A stretch of DNA of 64,000 nucleotides, from NCBI GenBank assembly GCA_001632425.1, contig KV425561.1, positions 248,001-312,000 on the forward strand. The letters run 5' to 3'. Position 1 is the first letter of the stretch; each line of letters opens with the position of its first letter. Shown here in pieces: positions 35,367 to 48,347 of this stretch. A model generated the notes under the pieces. The model did not search any database. It was not told where the DNA came from and saw only the letters and a program-made list of their open reading frames with translations. This stretch comes from Neolentinus lepideus HHB14362 ss-1. Taxonomy: Eukaryota; Basidiomycota; Agaricomycetes; Gloeophyllales; Gloeophyllaceae. The position numbers and the translations under genes are program-made.

Positions 35367-37791
35367 GGCTAAGCCCTGGGTGAGAATAAATTAGAGGATG
35401 GAAGAGGGAAAGAACGAAACATACTGACAACGCACAAATCGCACGACGCTTGTGCCCGAGGCTGGTAAGCGAACGCTGCGGGACTCTTGTAGAGATATAT
35501 CGGCGTTCGGGTGGTGAAGCGCATGCGCTGCTGTCCGTCGGCATTGCCTTCTTGGATTGATGGCTTCGCCGACGAGTGCCTGGCGGGACACATGTTCCTG
35601 GCTCTTCATTTACACCGACGCAAATCGGCTAATCCGGCCATGCCCATATGCTTATTCCAAAAATTTGAAGCATGTTTCGTGTTGTTTACTGATCCTTATT
35701 CAACAACTTCAAGTCGGTCTCTGGTCACTATCTGCACTGTGTTGGCCTAATAATGTCGTACGGAAGAAACAGTAGCCTAGGAGTGTTGGGTTGCTCGTCG
35801 TTCGTCTCACCAAAGTCAAAGCATGCAAAAGTTGCATTACTTCTCTTGCTATCAACGCGTCACGTCTGTATGTCCTACATGGCCGCCCGACAGCGTGCCG
35901 AATTGTCTGGACACAATATTTGACATGATCCGCTCTCATTTATCAATATTTATTAATTATTGCGAGAAGGTATCTCGATCAGGGGTCGGTGGCTGACTGG
36001 GCTGTATGTCTTCTCTAAATGTTCGCGGTATCTCTCTCTTCTCTCTACTTTCACGACTTGCTGCGCATACAGAAGAATATCCAGATGTCCCAGACTTTCA
36101 CTGTCTGGAAGCTGGTCGTCGACATAACAGTTAGGTATGCCGCGATCAATCGTGTTCCTCTTAACTGTCGAACGCTTGTTTCAACTTTCAAGTGATCGGC
36201 ACCATAGTAGGTATTTACTTCCGGCTGCAATATTGAACGCTAGCCAAAGTAGGACCAAGCCGTGAAGGACGTGCGTTCGTCCGGTCATCGCAGGTGAGCG
36301 CTTAATCATGAACGTTGCTGAAGTAGATCCTCTTAGCGCATTCTCCTACCCCTTGTGGCGACCTACGCGTCCCCTTAAAGCTCTTGTGACCTGAACCTTT
36401 TCCATACATTGCAGAGGAATATTCTCGCAAATATCACGCCTAACCTGTATGACGTCCTCTCTGACCCATCCTCCGCGGGCCCAAGGAGAGATAACGAAGG
36501 CCTTGTGGAGGTTACTGCTGCGGATTCATCATCTAGGAGAAGGATAATCGCTTGAGCCTACTTTCATTCCGAATCGGCAGGACCTATCAGGACCCACTGC
36601 CTTCTGTTGGCCTCCATCGACCCATTACGGCCTAGCATCTAGCGCTGTGAGTGATATCACCGTTCTGCTCGGTCTGATGGGACTGAGATGCCTTCTCTTC
36701 TTGCGTAGTTGGACAAGTCATCTGAGCTTTAACCCATATTCCTCGAGCTTCACTTCTCTGACTCAATTCTCAATTTTTTGGCTCCTGGTCGAAAGTGTCG
36801 CTTATTAGAAGATAATTACAATTTCATTCAAATAACATTGGCGCTAGCTAGCCTGCTAGGTCTCGCCTATTGGATATTATTTGTGTCCTCAGGTCCAATG
36901 CCGTGGGCGCTTGTTACCCATCGCGCCTGTTATCTGATATCAATATTGGTCATAGACGTTCGAGTGGACCTACGAGACATCCGTTCCTCAAATGTTTTGC
37001 TATTGGACGACACGCCTACGATCTTGCGATAATCCTATTCTGCTCGAAGGTGCTCGTTTTCATCAGTCTCGCCACAGTACGTGGCTGAATCTGTTACGTC
37101 CACGCGCTGTGCTCACGGTCGACCATATCCGTAAGCGGCATCTGCGTCTCTACGCTGAGGAGAGTAAGAATAAGATTGTGTTACGTGAAGACGAACCCAA
37201 CGTCGTTGTGTAGTCATGCCGAGTTATTTCTTCACTTGCACATCTATCCCGTTCTCGTCGGACTAATGTCGCAGTGCTCGCATGAGACTGTACCCACTCT
37301 CAAGCGAGCTGTTACGGTCATCGCTGATGTTAGCTAATAATTTTCCGTGTCTCGTTATCGCCGTCAGCGCCAAGTAGGTTCTACCGATTGGGTACGATCG
37401 TGACGGGTATCCCGGTCATCGCCCGATGCGCGCAGATAATCTGGATAATTCGAGGAAATTCTTGCGATGAATGTGAGACCATGGAGACATTGGAAGGCGT
37501 AATACAAGGTGTAAATAGTACAAGAATAATACACTCATGCAATTCAACCCGTCCGACAGGCCAGACAAAGAATTCGGTCGGGGCTTTTGTACCCGTGGGA
37601 AAGGGAGGACAACGGCTATACGGGAGGGATTTGGAGGACTTCGGATCCTCCGTCTCTAGGATCCGCCGTTCTTGGACGCCCTCCTCATTGTTTCTCCTCT
37701 TTTACCTTTTCTTTTTCTCTCTTTCAGTCATTTGTTCTGTACTTGCCTGTTATACACGCCTCTTGTGCAACGAATCACTAACGACTCAACC
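35367..37791. other. 2.4-kb region without a supported gene
   Basis: It separates the FAD oxidase from the first bHLH gene. The part next to 37791 is pyrimidine-rich (TCTCCTCTTTTACC, CTTTTTCTCTCTTTC), typical of a fungal leader. Around 36,780-37,213 two overlapping frames look faintly protein-like (ITLALASLLGLAYWILFVS; HIRKRHLRLYAEESKNK) but no model closes and no family is recognised, so a relic is possible. Confidence 0.4.
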
Positions 37792-38911
37792 ATGGATCAG
37801 CAACACCACCAGCCCATCACGGACGAACACAATCCTGCCCTCGCGCCGCCCTACCCATTCTACCAAGATGAAGAAGCACAGTATAACATCGGATATGGGC
37901 AACCGATCCCTCAATATCAAGTCGTGCATCCTGGCCCGCCTCCTCGTGGGTGCTCAGAATTTCAGACTCGTGTCTCTCGCCTAACCTCGTGTTCTCCGAT
38001 TATTACCTGTTTAATATGTCAATAGGCCAACTATCTGCGCAAGACTTGCAAAGTATGCAGTTTCGCCAGCTGAACCTCATGCCGGCTGGGCAGTATCCTG
38101 GCCCCGTGTATAATTCACCGCCGCAGACGGCAATGAACATGCCGTTGTCAGCGTCTCCTCCCCCGCAATCGCCCAACATGTATGATCCGTTGTCTCCTCC
38201 CATTTCCGGCTCCGATACGTCTGGGGATGGGATTTACATGTCGAGGAACAGCAGCGGTGCGGGCTCGCCAAACCACTCCCGCTCTAACAGCCTCGTCCAT
38301 CGCAACCCATTGCGGTACAACCCGACGCCCTCTCCTTCTACGTCATCTGGCCGACGGAGCCGCGGACATTCAATTTCAGACGACGACGCTATGGGTCCGT
38401 CCATTGCCGAGACTTTAGCGAGCTCGCGGAAGGAGGCGACCCGGAGGCAGAGAATAGAGGCGGAGCAGAGGAGACGTGATGAACTTCGAGACGGCTACGC
38501 GAAACTGAAGGACGTCCTTCCGGTGTCCAACCAGAAAAGCAGCAAAGTTTCTCTGCTCGAACGAGGTACGTCTGTACTTGGATATTTGAGACACAATCTT
38601 AACTGAGCTGCTACCTTCTATGGTTAGCCACAAACTATATCGCACTGTTGGAAAAACAGAATCGCGAGCTCCAAGGTCGCGTAAGCAACATGGAGCAGGA
38701 AATTCGTAGGTTACGATCTTTGAACGAGAAGATCTCCCTTAGCGGCGCAAATGACACTCCGTCCCCTGGCCAGTCCATGTCCGCAACGCCTATGGACAGC
38801 CGGCCTTTGTCGCCACCTCCCGAGAGCGCCCCAGCATCTCACTCTCTGGCACACATTGGCTCGCGTACGCCTCCCGGAGAAGAGTCGGATGGGTCCGATA
38901 AGGACCTCTAA
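37792..38911 (+). CDS. bHLH (Myc/Max-type) transcription factor, paralogue 1
   Basis: Exons 37792..37945, 38026..38565 and 38628..38911 give 325 residues. The N-terminal half is Gln/Pro/Ser-rich, the usual form of an activation region. A basic helix-loop-helix lies at about 188-246: RRQRIEAEQRRRDELRDGY, then LKDVLPVSNQKSSKVSLLER, then ATNYIALLEKQN. The basic region keeps Glu9 and Arg13, the residues that read the CANNTG E-box, with Arg at position 5. A short coiled coil (GRVSNMEQEIRRLRSLNEK) follows, so dimer formation is expected. The second intron splits the bHLH exactly before ATNYI. Paralogue 2 is about 6.5 kb downstream in the same orientation. Target genes are unknown. Confidence 0.9.
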
Positions 38912-41900
38912 GGCGCAGTCAAAACTCTCGAAATTCACGTTTTATTATTCATGGACTATTCTGTATCTGCTTCCACCCTTTCTCGTATCCCATTGTTCCG
39001 TATCTCTTTCTCCGGCCACCCTTGTATTGTCACCCATCTCTATCCCGTTTCCCATTTTTTCCTTGGACAAGGCCGTATCTGCCATGGAGTGGAACCATGC
39101 GAAGAGGAGTGTCGGCATGCAATCGTTGAGTCTTCAGGGAGAAGTCGCTGTGCTGGTGCACTTCACTTCCCTATTCAAAGACTCACCCCGCTGCCGATCG
39201 CTTCAAGACAAGACGAGATTCCTACGACTTGACGCCGTGGGCTGGCACATAGAAGCTGATCGCATTGCCCCTGGAACGTCTTGACCTCAAACTATACGTT
39301 GACTCCCGAAAATGTCTTTCGGTGCTAGCCACGCAGGTACGAGGCACACACGTACGGACGGCCGCTTCTGCTTTCTCGCAGGTTCTTTTACCTCTTTCCC
39401 ACTCGCGCTCCTAGAGGACCGCAAGGGCTACTGCATCCCGTTCCCGCAATGCTGCCTTCTCCGTGCCTTTCCCTCGCCGTCCATCTCTTTCCATCCATAT
39501 TCCCTTGTTGCTTCATCCTGATTCTCTCTCACCGACATCGCTCCCTATCGACCGGATAGAAGGCGCCGACGGAGGACAAATCTGACATGTACTACATTTA
39601 CGAAGGACTACGATTTACACGACTGACACGGACTACCGACGAATTATGCTATGAATTCCCGCGAACAATCACTTGATGACCACGGAGATGATGAAGGACG
39701 TCGTGTTACTTTCGCGGAAGAGAGGGCCTGGGTGTCCTGTCTTCCCATCATCAGTCATATGCTCCCGGTTTTCGACAAACCGGCGTTCTCAGCAACCTCA
39801 AACAACCTTTTTCTTGATGAAATACGGGGTTACCGGCGTAGCATGGTTTCCGATTCTTGGGTTTCTATGATGACCATTGTCTCCGTTGTTCTTCTGCCGA
39901 GCTGTTTCGCGACGATATGCAGCAATCCTGTACATATACATCAAGTAGCTAGAGTAGCCAGTAGAGTTAGGGTGTTCAGCCAGGCAATTCTATGATTGTA
40001 TCCTTCATATCAGTATGTATCTGAATATATCAATTTGCGTTATTTAGGGTCGTTATTGAAATATTGAGTGGCGTGGCATAGAACAAGGGATGGTTACGAT
40101 GACACGACGTTGACTTAGTGCAAGCTAGACAAAGGTCTGAAGAAGATGGGATTGCTGACCTGACAAGTATCTCGAGGGCTAACCCGTTGCCTCGTCCCTT
40201 GCATTGAAAGCCCATCAGAAGCTAAGAATGCTATCGATGGAGGGCTAACGCGTGTATCTAATATATCGGTCCAGCACAGCCATTGAATACCACCCCTCGT
40301 GGGCAAACACGAGCTCGCACGCATGGGCGATCCCAGAGAAGCAAAGTCGCTGAGAGATGAAGGGTAAATGCTCGCTAATGGGACAGTAGACAGAGGCCAC
40401 TGGCATCTGTTGCTCTAGGCTCGAACCGGAAGCATCGCCCTGCAGCTTCAAGAAACGAGGTGGGGTGTTCTGTCTATCAGACAGGGAGAGGCGGTTATGA
40501 GATTCAGACTCAGAGCACCGAACAAGGATAGTGGAACTTACTAATGCTAACCTTGAGTGCATCCTCAGCTACACGCCTTATACTAGTACGGTGCAGTGGC
40601 CGAGTACAGTAGCCGGCCGACTCAGAACAATCGTCAGAGTGACTGCAGCGTTCGTACCCACTGCTTGGCGGCGTGTTGCAGCAGGGTTGTATCACGGGAT
40701 TGGATTATCCACCTGTTCAGTCGGACCAGCGCTCCTCATAAGCTCGCGATAAAACAGGCAGCGGAAGTACGCATACTCCTACAATGTACTTGAAGCTCGA
40801 ATAGAAAAGTATTGCCTTTGAATTGTCAGGGTCCTGGTCTGCCGTCAGTCATCTGACATGGGCACATAATCCCGCCTTACGAGATGCGATGGAGGCCGTT
40901 GACTGATGTTTTCCTATATTTTCCTTCCTGCGATGCGAAACACCGCGTCTGTCTTCACGTTTATTCCGTTCCTTCATAGAAAGGCCCTAACCCAATCACC
41001 CGGCCCTTCCGGGCGTCATATTGGGTCGTAGAGGACATTGCAAACTTGCGGCCCCGAACCTAACATGATAGGAGAACAAGTGACCAAGAATGTGACGATC
41101 GACACGAGCACACCCGCGCACCGACAAGTAGGCGGATGCGATACAAGACTATGAGCGGTGAGATGTTACGAGGGGGGGTGACCTGTCTCGCGCCTATTTC
41201 ATGGGTTTCAAACCTATATGTCGGACATAGTGCCATGGATACTCGGACCGACTTTGACATAGCGCTCGCCACAGCAGACGACCGTATATTTTCATAGCCT
41301 CGTGGAGGATTTGCCAGAAAATTAATGAACGTCAGTAAGATACCGGCAATCCAAGCTCCATATAGTTTTACACCAGGACAGCTCCATCATCCATCGGCGC
41401 CAGGACGCGGACGCCACGCCAGATGTCAAGAATCGCAGCAGTGGCGAGGGACGAGAACGATGATTCCGGCTACAGAGCGATTTAGGGTTTCATACTCGGC
41501 GCTTGCCACTGGGCCCAGACGCAGGACGGTTTACACGAGGCAACTTCAGGACCGATGGAGCGGTGAGGACGAGGGAGGTGGGGATAAAAATGGCAAATAC
41601 GGACCCAGCTGACACTACAAGACCGGGTAAGGCTCGGATGATCAATATCGGGGGGAGTGCTCTGTTGAATGTGGTCGGATAACAATGAAAGAAGACTGGC
41701 GAGAACGTAGGCACATACGAAAGAATGATCATGAGATGACCATAATGGCTTTCGAGAGAGAATATGGGCAATAAACAGGAAGATCTGGGCTCACAGCTTC
41801 TATATCACGCTGCTCGCAGTAAATCCAGCTCATACAGAAGTATCGTAGAATTTCATGAAGCAGGAAAGTTCCAAGAGGTCCCTGGTGTGGAAGCGTTAGC

Positions 41901-42940
41901 CAAGTTGACAGTTAGAATCTGCATCTGTGCGACGACCGCAGATCGATACAACATGGCCAGTTTAAGTTGCGAGAGCCATCGTACCCAGTGCCGCGGGAAC
42001 CAAGCTCCTGAAAACGACAGTACACGCCACAAGAAGATGTCAACGAAGGCTAACCACCAATCTTGTATCGGGTACCATCAGCGTATCTCCGTGGTCTATG
42101 CGTATCATTTCACACCGTGAGCTACGGCGAATTTTGGAAGTAGAGAATCCCGAAGTTTCGTGTAGTTCGCGAGTCTGTCCGCCGGGATGATCGACAAGCG
42201 CAATCCAGAGCGGATCCGTTGTACTGGCGAAAGTTTCGGACGTGCAGTGTTTCTGTCATTCTGCCGCCTTGTATAGTTTGAGGCACTGACAAACCGTCGG
42301 ACAACATATCCCACCGACCGACACAAATAGCTCAAAGGACCAGGATTTGGGAATTCTGAGGACGATTGGGATCGGATTGCCCAGCCAAGGGTTCGTGTGA
42401 GCAGAACACTCGAAGACAGAAGGTCGCATCGTCGTCGTCATGCGCAGCCTCGAACATCGACAGGGACTATGGCAGGTTCTGCCAGGGTGGTCAGGGAAGA
42501 GAAAAATGTTGGTGAAGTGGCAACGCGTCGGACGAACGTCGGGGCGTCGGTGTCACAGTCGCGATATGCGTGTCACAGTCTTCTGACAGTCACTCGGGCT
42601 GAGACGCACGTTCCCAGCTCAGGCAGCTTTAGCGTCCCACCACCGCTCTGCGACAGCGACACCGCTACGTCGTCGTTCTCGAGTTGGAAGAGCGTCAAGA
42701 CAGTACATATCCAGGATCCTCATAATTGTATAAGCCACAAACTCCTCAACCGAAATTGTAACTTTACGTTTATCTGACTCCTGTCTTTTCGCGAATCCGT
42801 TCTCTTCACAATCTTACGAACGCGATGTGGTGCGTGATGATCGTACCCGACGCAGCAGTGTCTAGCTGAACGCCATTGGATATAGGTGTGATAACTGTCT
42901 CCTCCTCTTGCCACTCGTATGTCCATGAATTTTCCGAGTG
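38912..42940. other. 4-kb region without a supported gene
   Basis: The first part is probably the 3' UTR of bHLH paralogue 1 and shares a 12-nt element (38947..38958) with the paralogue 2 downstream region. The rest has only short frames. A hydrophobic minus-strand frame at 41,490-41,771 and another at 41,060-41,272 could be pieces of a membrane protein, but no exons join. I saw no terminal inverted repeats or transposase. Confidence 0.4.
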
Positions 42941-43882
42941 ATGGCGTCAGAACCGTTAATATCGGGAAACCCAGAGAGGGGGCGCGATTGCTTGGGGTGT
43001 GATCATCGCGGTGAGTGTTTCACTTGTCTAATTATTGGAAAAAATCATTCATTGGGACTGTGCAGGCTTACAGTCTTGCCGGTGGTCTCTTCCTGCTCAT
43101 CGACGGTGCATATCTGTTTTTCGAGTACCCTGAATGGTATGCGTTATTCAACGACTTGAAGTAAGAATATGGGTTCTAACACTTGAATAGGCAGATCTAC
43201 GGTGGAATTGGGCTTCTTGTGGCTACCATTGCCATCATTTCAATTCTAGCCCTCTCCAACGTCAGCTCTATTCGGTGTCATTAGAACTACCCTCTACCCG
43301 AAGCTAACCTTCTCTTCCGCAGCGATCGTATGTTTGGACACGCGTCTCCAAATTCCTCTGGCCGTTTGTCATAGTGATCTCCGCTATACGCGCTATTCTG
43401 ATCATCGTGGAACTGAACCGCGGGTAAGCGAAACTGCATTGCTCGGTATTAATTTACTCGCGGCTGATGGCTATCGGCTCCGTAGGAAGGACAAGATTCA
43501 GTGGGAGTGTGCAAATGGAGGTCAGGTATGGTCGACCAACGCTAACCACACAAGCACCACGTCGTCCATCCCGGCCTCCTTCTGCTCGTCCGGTTTCTCG
43601 AGCATCAACTACGCATTTATCTTCAGCCTGATCATTGATCTCGTGTGCCAGGTGGGCACCCGACGACGGGTTCCGCTTCATTCGAAAAGCCACTAAAATT
43701 TTTCGCGTTATAGATATACATGTTCTTCCTGGTATGGCGGTACGAGAAGCGTCTCGAGCATTACTCCGGGCTGCAGGGTCCGTTTAACGGAGGTAAGCAG
43801 CGTCCTTGCGCTCGGTTATGCAACTTCGACTTTCGGGATTTGTTCTCACATACACGCGCCCTCAGGATACTACAAGGCATAA
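42941..43882 (+). CDS. Four-TM integral membrane protein, unknown function (start uncertain)
   Basis: The 3' exons are clear: GTATGC, GTCAGC, GTAAGC, GTGGGC and GTAAGC donors join frames that read AYSLAGGLFLLIDGAYLFF, QIYGGIGLLVATIAIISIL, WPFVIVISAIRAILIIVEL and NYAFIFSLIIDLVCQIYMF, four TM segments, ending GPFNGGYYKA at 43882. A Cys- and Asn-rich loop (WECANGGQVW; NHTSTTSS) lies between TM3 and TM4, probably outside the cell. The four-TM layout resembles MARVEL-type fungal membrane proteins. The first coding exon is not resolved: the ATG at 42941 is out of frame with TM1, while the TM1 frame is open from about 42975 without a Met. It sits between two bHLH paralogues. Confidence 0.6.
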
Positions 43883-45365
43883 CTGGAATCCACAAGCGTC
43901 AATAATAGCAGCGGACAGGTGTACGTTCGCACGTAAACACAGACCGGATCTACCGCTGGACCTTTCATTTCTTATTTATCTCGCTTTCGCCCATTCTTGC
44001 TCAGAATTTTCAGTGTTGTTGAGCTACTCCTACATACGTTACGACCCATTACGATCTTACGACACGACCTTACGTCTGTTTGCGCGCTTGCTTACTTTTC
44101 GAGATGACTGATTTTGTGATATCTATTGGCTATATTTCACATGCTCCGTTAACGTCCGGATGGATGGCGTGGATCAGTCCCCGACTCTGGCTCGAGGCGG
44201 CTTGCGCCCTGATACTTTGAGCATCATTCTGATGGGCACCGCCATGGGTGCTAACTCGAACGGACTGGACCCTCGTATAGAATACTCGTTGAGTAACGAT
44301 TGACAAGTTTGGAGTGCGAGCCGAGCAGATGGAACCTTGCTGCGGTTTTGAATCGGGGCGGCTTGAGAGAAAATGATGACATTAAGAAGGACAAGGATGT
44401 TTTATGAAAGCAACGTTGCGCGCTGCATGCGCCTTGGTGGGAGATGAGGTCGCGGAGAGAAGAAAACCGTTAAGGACAAGTCCGGGCGATAATAGCATTA
44501 TTCGAGAACGTAAGAGCGAGGCGGATACTCGGATCTTGATGAGAGAGACTCAGATATGGGAATTCTGGTCAATCGATACCGGCGACCGGGGCGGAGAATA
44601 CCCCCGGGCGTTAGCGTTTACCTGTAGAGGCTGCGATCTGAAGAGCTTACGCGTACAGTGGTCATCTTACAGGTAAGGGAAAAGCGGCAAGGGCGAAGCA
44701 TCTCACAGCGAGCGGAGAGCTGGGATGTTGGTTCTGGAAAGAGTGTGGCAGTTCATTTGTTCGCGATGAAATACGCTTTCACAGACAATGGGAGGATAGG
44801 GATGTCCCGGAGCCCAATCTTCCATTGCAGGGCTGCGATATGGAGAGGCGTCATTTCCGAGGCGTCCTCTGACGGAAAAGTGCTCGCCAGAACTCGAAGC
44901 GGGCGACGAAGTTAGAGCGGTGCCGTCGTCCAGGGCCAGAGTTGCCCTCTGTAGATTTCTGTGTGAATGCGGAAAAGAGGCAAAATCAGATGGCCGGTTC
45001 ATTTGGAGAAAGAGGAAGGGAACGGAGACAAACGCGCATTCCGAGGGCGAACAGGCACGGCACGAGGCAGCTCTAAGCTTGCCCTCTATTTAGTCCGCCG
45101 GCATAAGCCCCTTCCCCCATCCCTCCGCCCCTCCCACCCGACGCCTCCACAGCGGCGAGATACCGCTCGTTGTCCTTCTCGTTCTTGTTTTATTGTCTCA
45201 ACTTTGTTGTCTTGTGCGCTTTCCTTTCCTGCTCTTGTCGACAACGTAACTAACGTTCCCTGACAGGCATCTGCTTTATTCGGTCTCCTTTTTATTGCTC
45301 GCATCTCTGTACTAGTTTCTTTGCACGCCCTTTCTTCTGATCTTTCCTCGACGCCTGTCACCGCA
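43883..45365. other. Upstream region of bHLH paralogue 2
   Basis: 1.5 kb without a supported gene. The last 250 nt are strongly pyrimidine-rich (CCCCATCCCTCCGCCCCTCC and TTGTCCTTCTCGTTCTTG), as in leaders and promoters of highly expressed fungal genes. Confidence 0.4.
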
Positions 45366-46426
45366 ATGGAAGCCCACCTCGAACACGTCCTCGAGCACCC
45401 CAAGTCCCCTGCCTTCATGGATGCTGCCAGCAACTTCACCTACGACCCTCTGGCCGGCCTCGAGTATATCCAGTACCCGAGCTCGCCCTTCAACATGCCA
45501 GGCCAGAACCGTAAGTACCCGCGTTGCCCCCGCTGACATCATCGGACTCATCCATTGTGTTAGCCGCGTCCCCGCGCATGGGCTTCACGAGTCTCAACCT
45601 CGCGAGCACAATGGGCGAGTACCCCTACTCGTCCGGCACCTACACAACCCCGTCGCCCGGCCGGCCCTTCACGCCTTCGGACAGCGCGAGCATCTACCCC
45701 GCCGCGCTCTCGAACATGAGCGCCGGCGAGCTGTCCTCGGACGGGATGACCACCGGCAGGCGCAACAGCCGCGGCTCTGGCACGCACTCCCCCGCCTCGT
45801 CGTCGTCGCTCGCAGCGGTCCCCCGCTCGCACCGCTTCAACCCCCTCGGTGGCGCGATCCCCACGCGCGCTAGCCCGCGCAAGCGGCGCAACACCAAGGT
45901 CGACGAGTTTGGGTCGGACGACGAGGACGACGGCGACTTCATCCCCTCCTCCAACTCCAAGGATGCCGACGTGTGAGTGTTCCGCCATTTGTCTTTGTTA
46001 TCTCTGTTGAGCGTTTGTTTGCTGACTTCAGAAATGTTGCAAGTCGCCGCGAGGAAATCCGCCGCCAGCGCATCGAGTCCGAGCAGAGGAGACGGGACGA
46101 GCTCCGCGAGGGATACCGCCGGCTCAAGGACGCCTTGCCGGTTTCGAACCAGAAGTCCAGCAAGGTCTGCTTATTGGACAGGGCTACCACGCACATCAAG
46201 TACCTCGAGATGACAAACCAGCAACTGACTGCGAGAGTACAACAGGCTGAGGCGGAGATGCAGCGGCTACGACAGTACGCGTCCCAATACCTTGGCCTCC
46301 GATCAGATGCTCATTCACTCTCGCAGGGTCAACGAGGCGCTGATGCTCGGCACCGCTGAGCAGCGTCACGCTGCCGCCGCCGCTGCAGCAGCCGCTGTCG
46401 GCGCTCCCCAATCCCAAGCCTTCTAA
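45366..46426 (+). CDS. bHLH (Myc/Max-type) transcription factor, paralogue 2
   Basis: Exons 45366..45510, 45564..45972, 46032..46274 and 46327..46426 give 298 residues. A Ser/Pro-rich N-terminus and an acidic stretch (DEFGSDDEDDGDF) precede the bHLH at about 189-245: RRQRIESEQRRRDELREGY, then LKDALPVSNQKSSKVCLLDR, then ATTHIKYLEMTN. A coiled coil (NQQLTARVQQAEAEMQRLR) and a poly-Ala C-terminus follow. The basic region keeps Glu9 and Arg13. The first helix, loop and SNQKSSKV block are almost the same as in paralogue 1, while the flanks differ completely. E-box binding is expected from the family; partners may include paralogue 1 (inference). Confidence 0.9.
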
Positions 46427-48347
46427 TCAGGCTTGTGATCGGTTGTAGTCGCGCGTCGCAGAAAAGTATTGGAAACCGCGTGCCACTAGCAGATGACGTT
46501 GACGATGAATTTTTATGAGACTGGATTACCACCTGTAGCGGGTTTGCAGGCATGCATTTCATCAATTCATGGACTAGAACGCAAGCACGGACTACTATCT
46601 CACTTAATACCGCATTTTCATCATCCCCGCATTTTTCCTTGCCCCCTTTTACTTGTCATCACTTTCATCACCACCCCTGTACTCCTTCCTCCGCTGCTGA
46701 CTGTCCAGAGCGCTAGGTCGGATCGCGCGCGTTTGCGACGTGCGTCCACGTTTCTTTCGGGCACCCTTCACTCTTCGCGGCTGCGCCGCAGCTCAGCTCG
46801 TCCGACGCTCTGACCTGCGGTCATCGATGCGTCGCGACAGCGAGCACCACTGTCTACACGACACCCACCCGCCACTACATCGACACCGAGACTGTCGCCT
46901 GCCAAGACGGATCCCAAGGACCTCGTGATCGCCGACTCGAGACGCTGCAATTAACTACGACGTGGACCCGGCGTCTGCCAGTCCGGATGTGCTTGTAGGC
47001 GCTATGCGCTTCGCCTTCTCGCGACGGCGGCGTGACTCGCTGCATTGTTTACACCATTGTTCCTCGTCGCGATCGCCCACCCCGAGTCGATTCGTCTACG
47101 CCGCGCCGCGCCGCGCCGATACATAGGCTGGCTGGCCGCGTCTCGTCCTGCCTGACGAAAGAACGTGTCCGACCTCTCTGGGTCGCTCTGCCCGTTGGCC
47201 ACGACGGTCAGCAGATCCGCCTCTCTCGTGTCACTACCCTTGGCATATTGTTTATTGCTATCATCTACTTATGACGGTTTCTTGGCTGCCACCTTAACGA
47301 ATTGAACGCCTGGTTACGCTCAATCAATTATGCCCCTCTACCTTCCCCGAATCCTCCACTCCTCAGCCCTGCTTTCGATGCGCACTGGGTCGATGCTGCC
47401 CGGGTGGCTGCTCGTATGGAAGCGGTGCTGGCGGAGGATTGCCCTGCGATCAAAGTCTACCTACGGGTCCATCCATGCTTTTCAACAAGCCCTTCATTGA
47501 TTCCTTCCGACTCTATACTGGATGCGCTGCGAACTCGACCGACGACCGAACAAATGACCGACCGACTTGCGATCGCCGTGTCTGGTGCTCATCTCGTCGC
47601 TGCCGACCGTGGCCAGTCCACCACCGTGCACCGAGATTCGAGTCCGACGCTGCGCCATTGTTCGTTGCTCCGTTGCTTAATTGGTTACCTGGATGAATTC
47701 GCCGCGCCGAGGTGTGAAGAAGAAGTTGTAGTCGAAGAAGAGCGAAGAGTAGGATGCGTAACACTCGCTTGCGGGTGTTCCCAGACCTGACGGATTAGAG
47801 ACGATCGCCCCCTGTGATGCCTTGATGTGCTACCCCTTCCACCCTGCGTTCACCTCACATCGAAACCACCCATGTCCACCACATCACCCTTAATCTGCAT
47901 TTGCATACTTTATTCGCGCTGAGCGGGAGGGATAGCACGGTTATGACTGCATTGGTCTCGGTAGCTACTTACTACTAGTTGGTTAGTTGGTTATAGGATT
48001 GATGTACTTCACGACGCGATGCTATGCATTTATGATTATAAGTTCCGTGAGAAGGTGAATCTGTGAGGAATTCGAAACAACGGCGAGCTGGGGTTTGTCC
48101 TGCTGCATTCGGGATAGGTCGGAAGATTTACAGAAGTGCTTCGTCGATACGTACTCCCGGATCTCGCACAGGAGATAGATCGAACTCGGAGCGGTGGTGC
48201 GGCCTTATGACCTCATAGATACTCCACTCTCACGCATCAACTCGGATTTCTAAATTTCAAAAGTCCTGCATACGAAATACGTCGACGCTAATATTCCGGG
48301 AAGCGATTAGTAGAATTGCAAAATAATTACCTAACTACCAAGCAACC
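46427..48347. other. 1.9-kb downstream region of bHLH paralogue 2
   Basis: Pyrimidine-rich and GC-rich DNA without a supported gene. It has a CCGCG-unit microrepeat near 47,101-47,118 and the 12-nt element 46565..46576 shared with paralogue 1. A 162-codon plus frame ending at 47790 has no ATG near its start and no family features. A long 3' UTR or a non-coding transcript is possible. Confidence 0.4.

Noticed and set aside
36778..37213. Possible membrane or AAA-type gene remnant
   Set aside because: Overlapping short frames look faintly protein-like but do not join with splice sites, and I cannot name a family.
41060..41771. Hydrophobic minus-strand frames as a membrane protein gene
   Set aside because: The two frames do not connect with plausible introns and have no matching start or conserved motif.
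47302..47790. 162-codon plus frame downstream of bHLH paralogue 2
   Set aside because: It starts at TTG, lacks family features and sits in a pyrimidine-rich probable 3' UTR.
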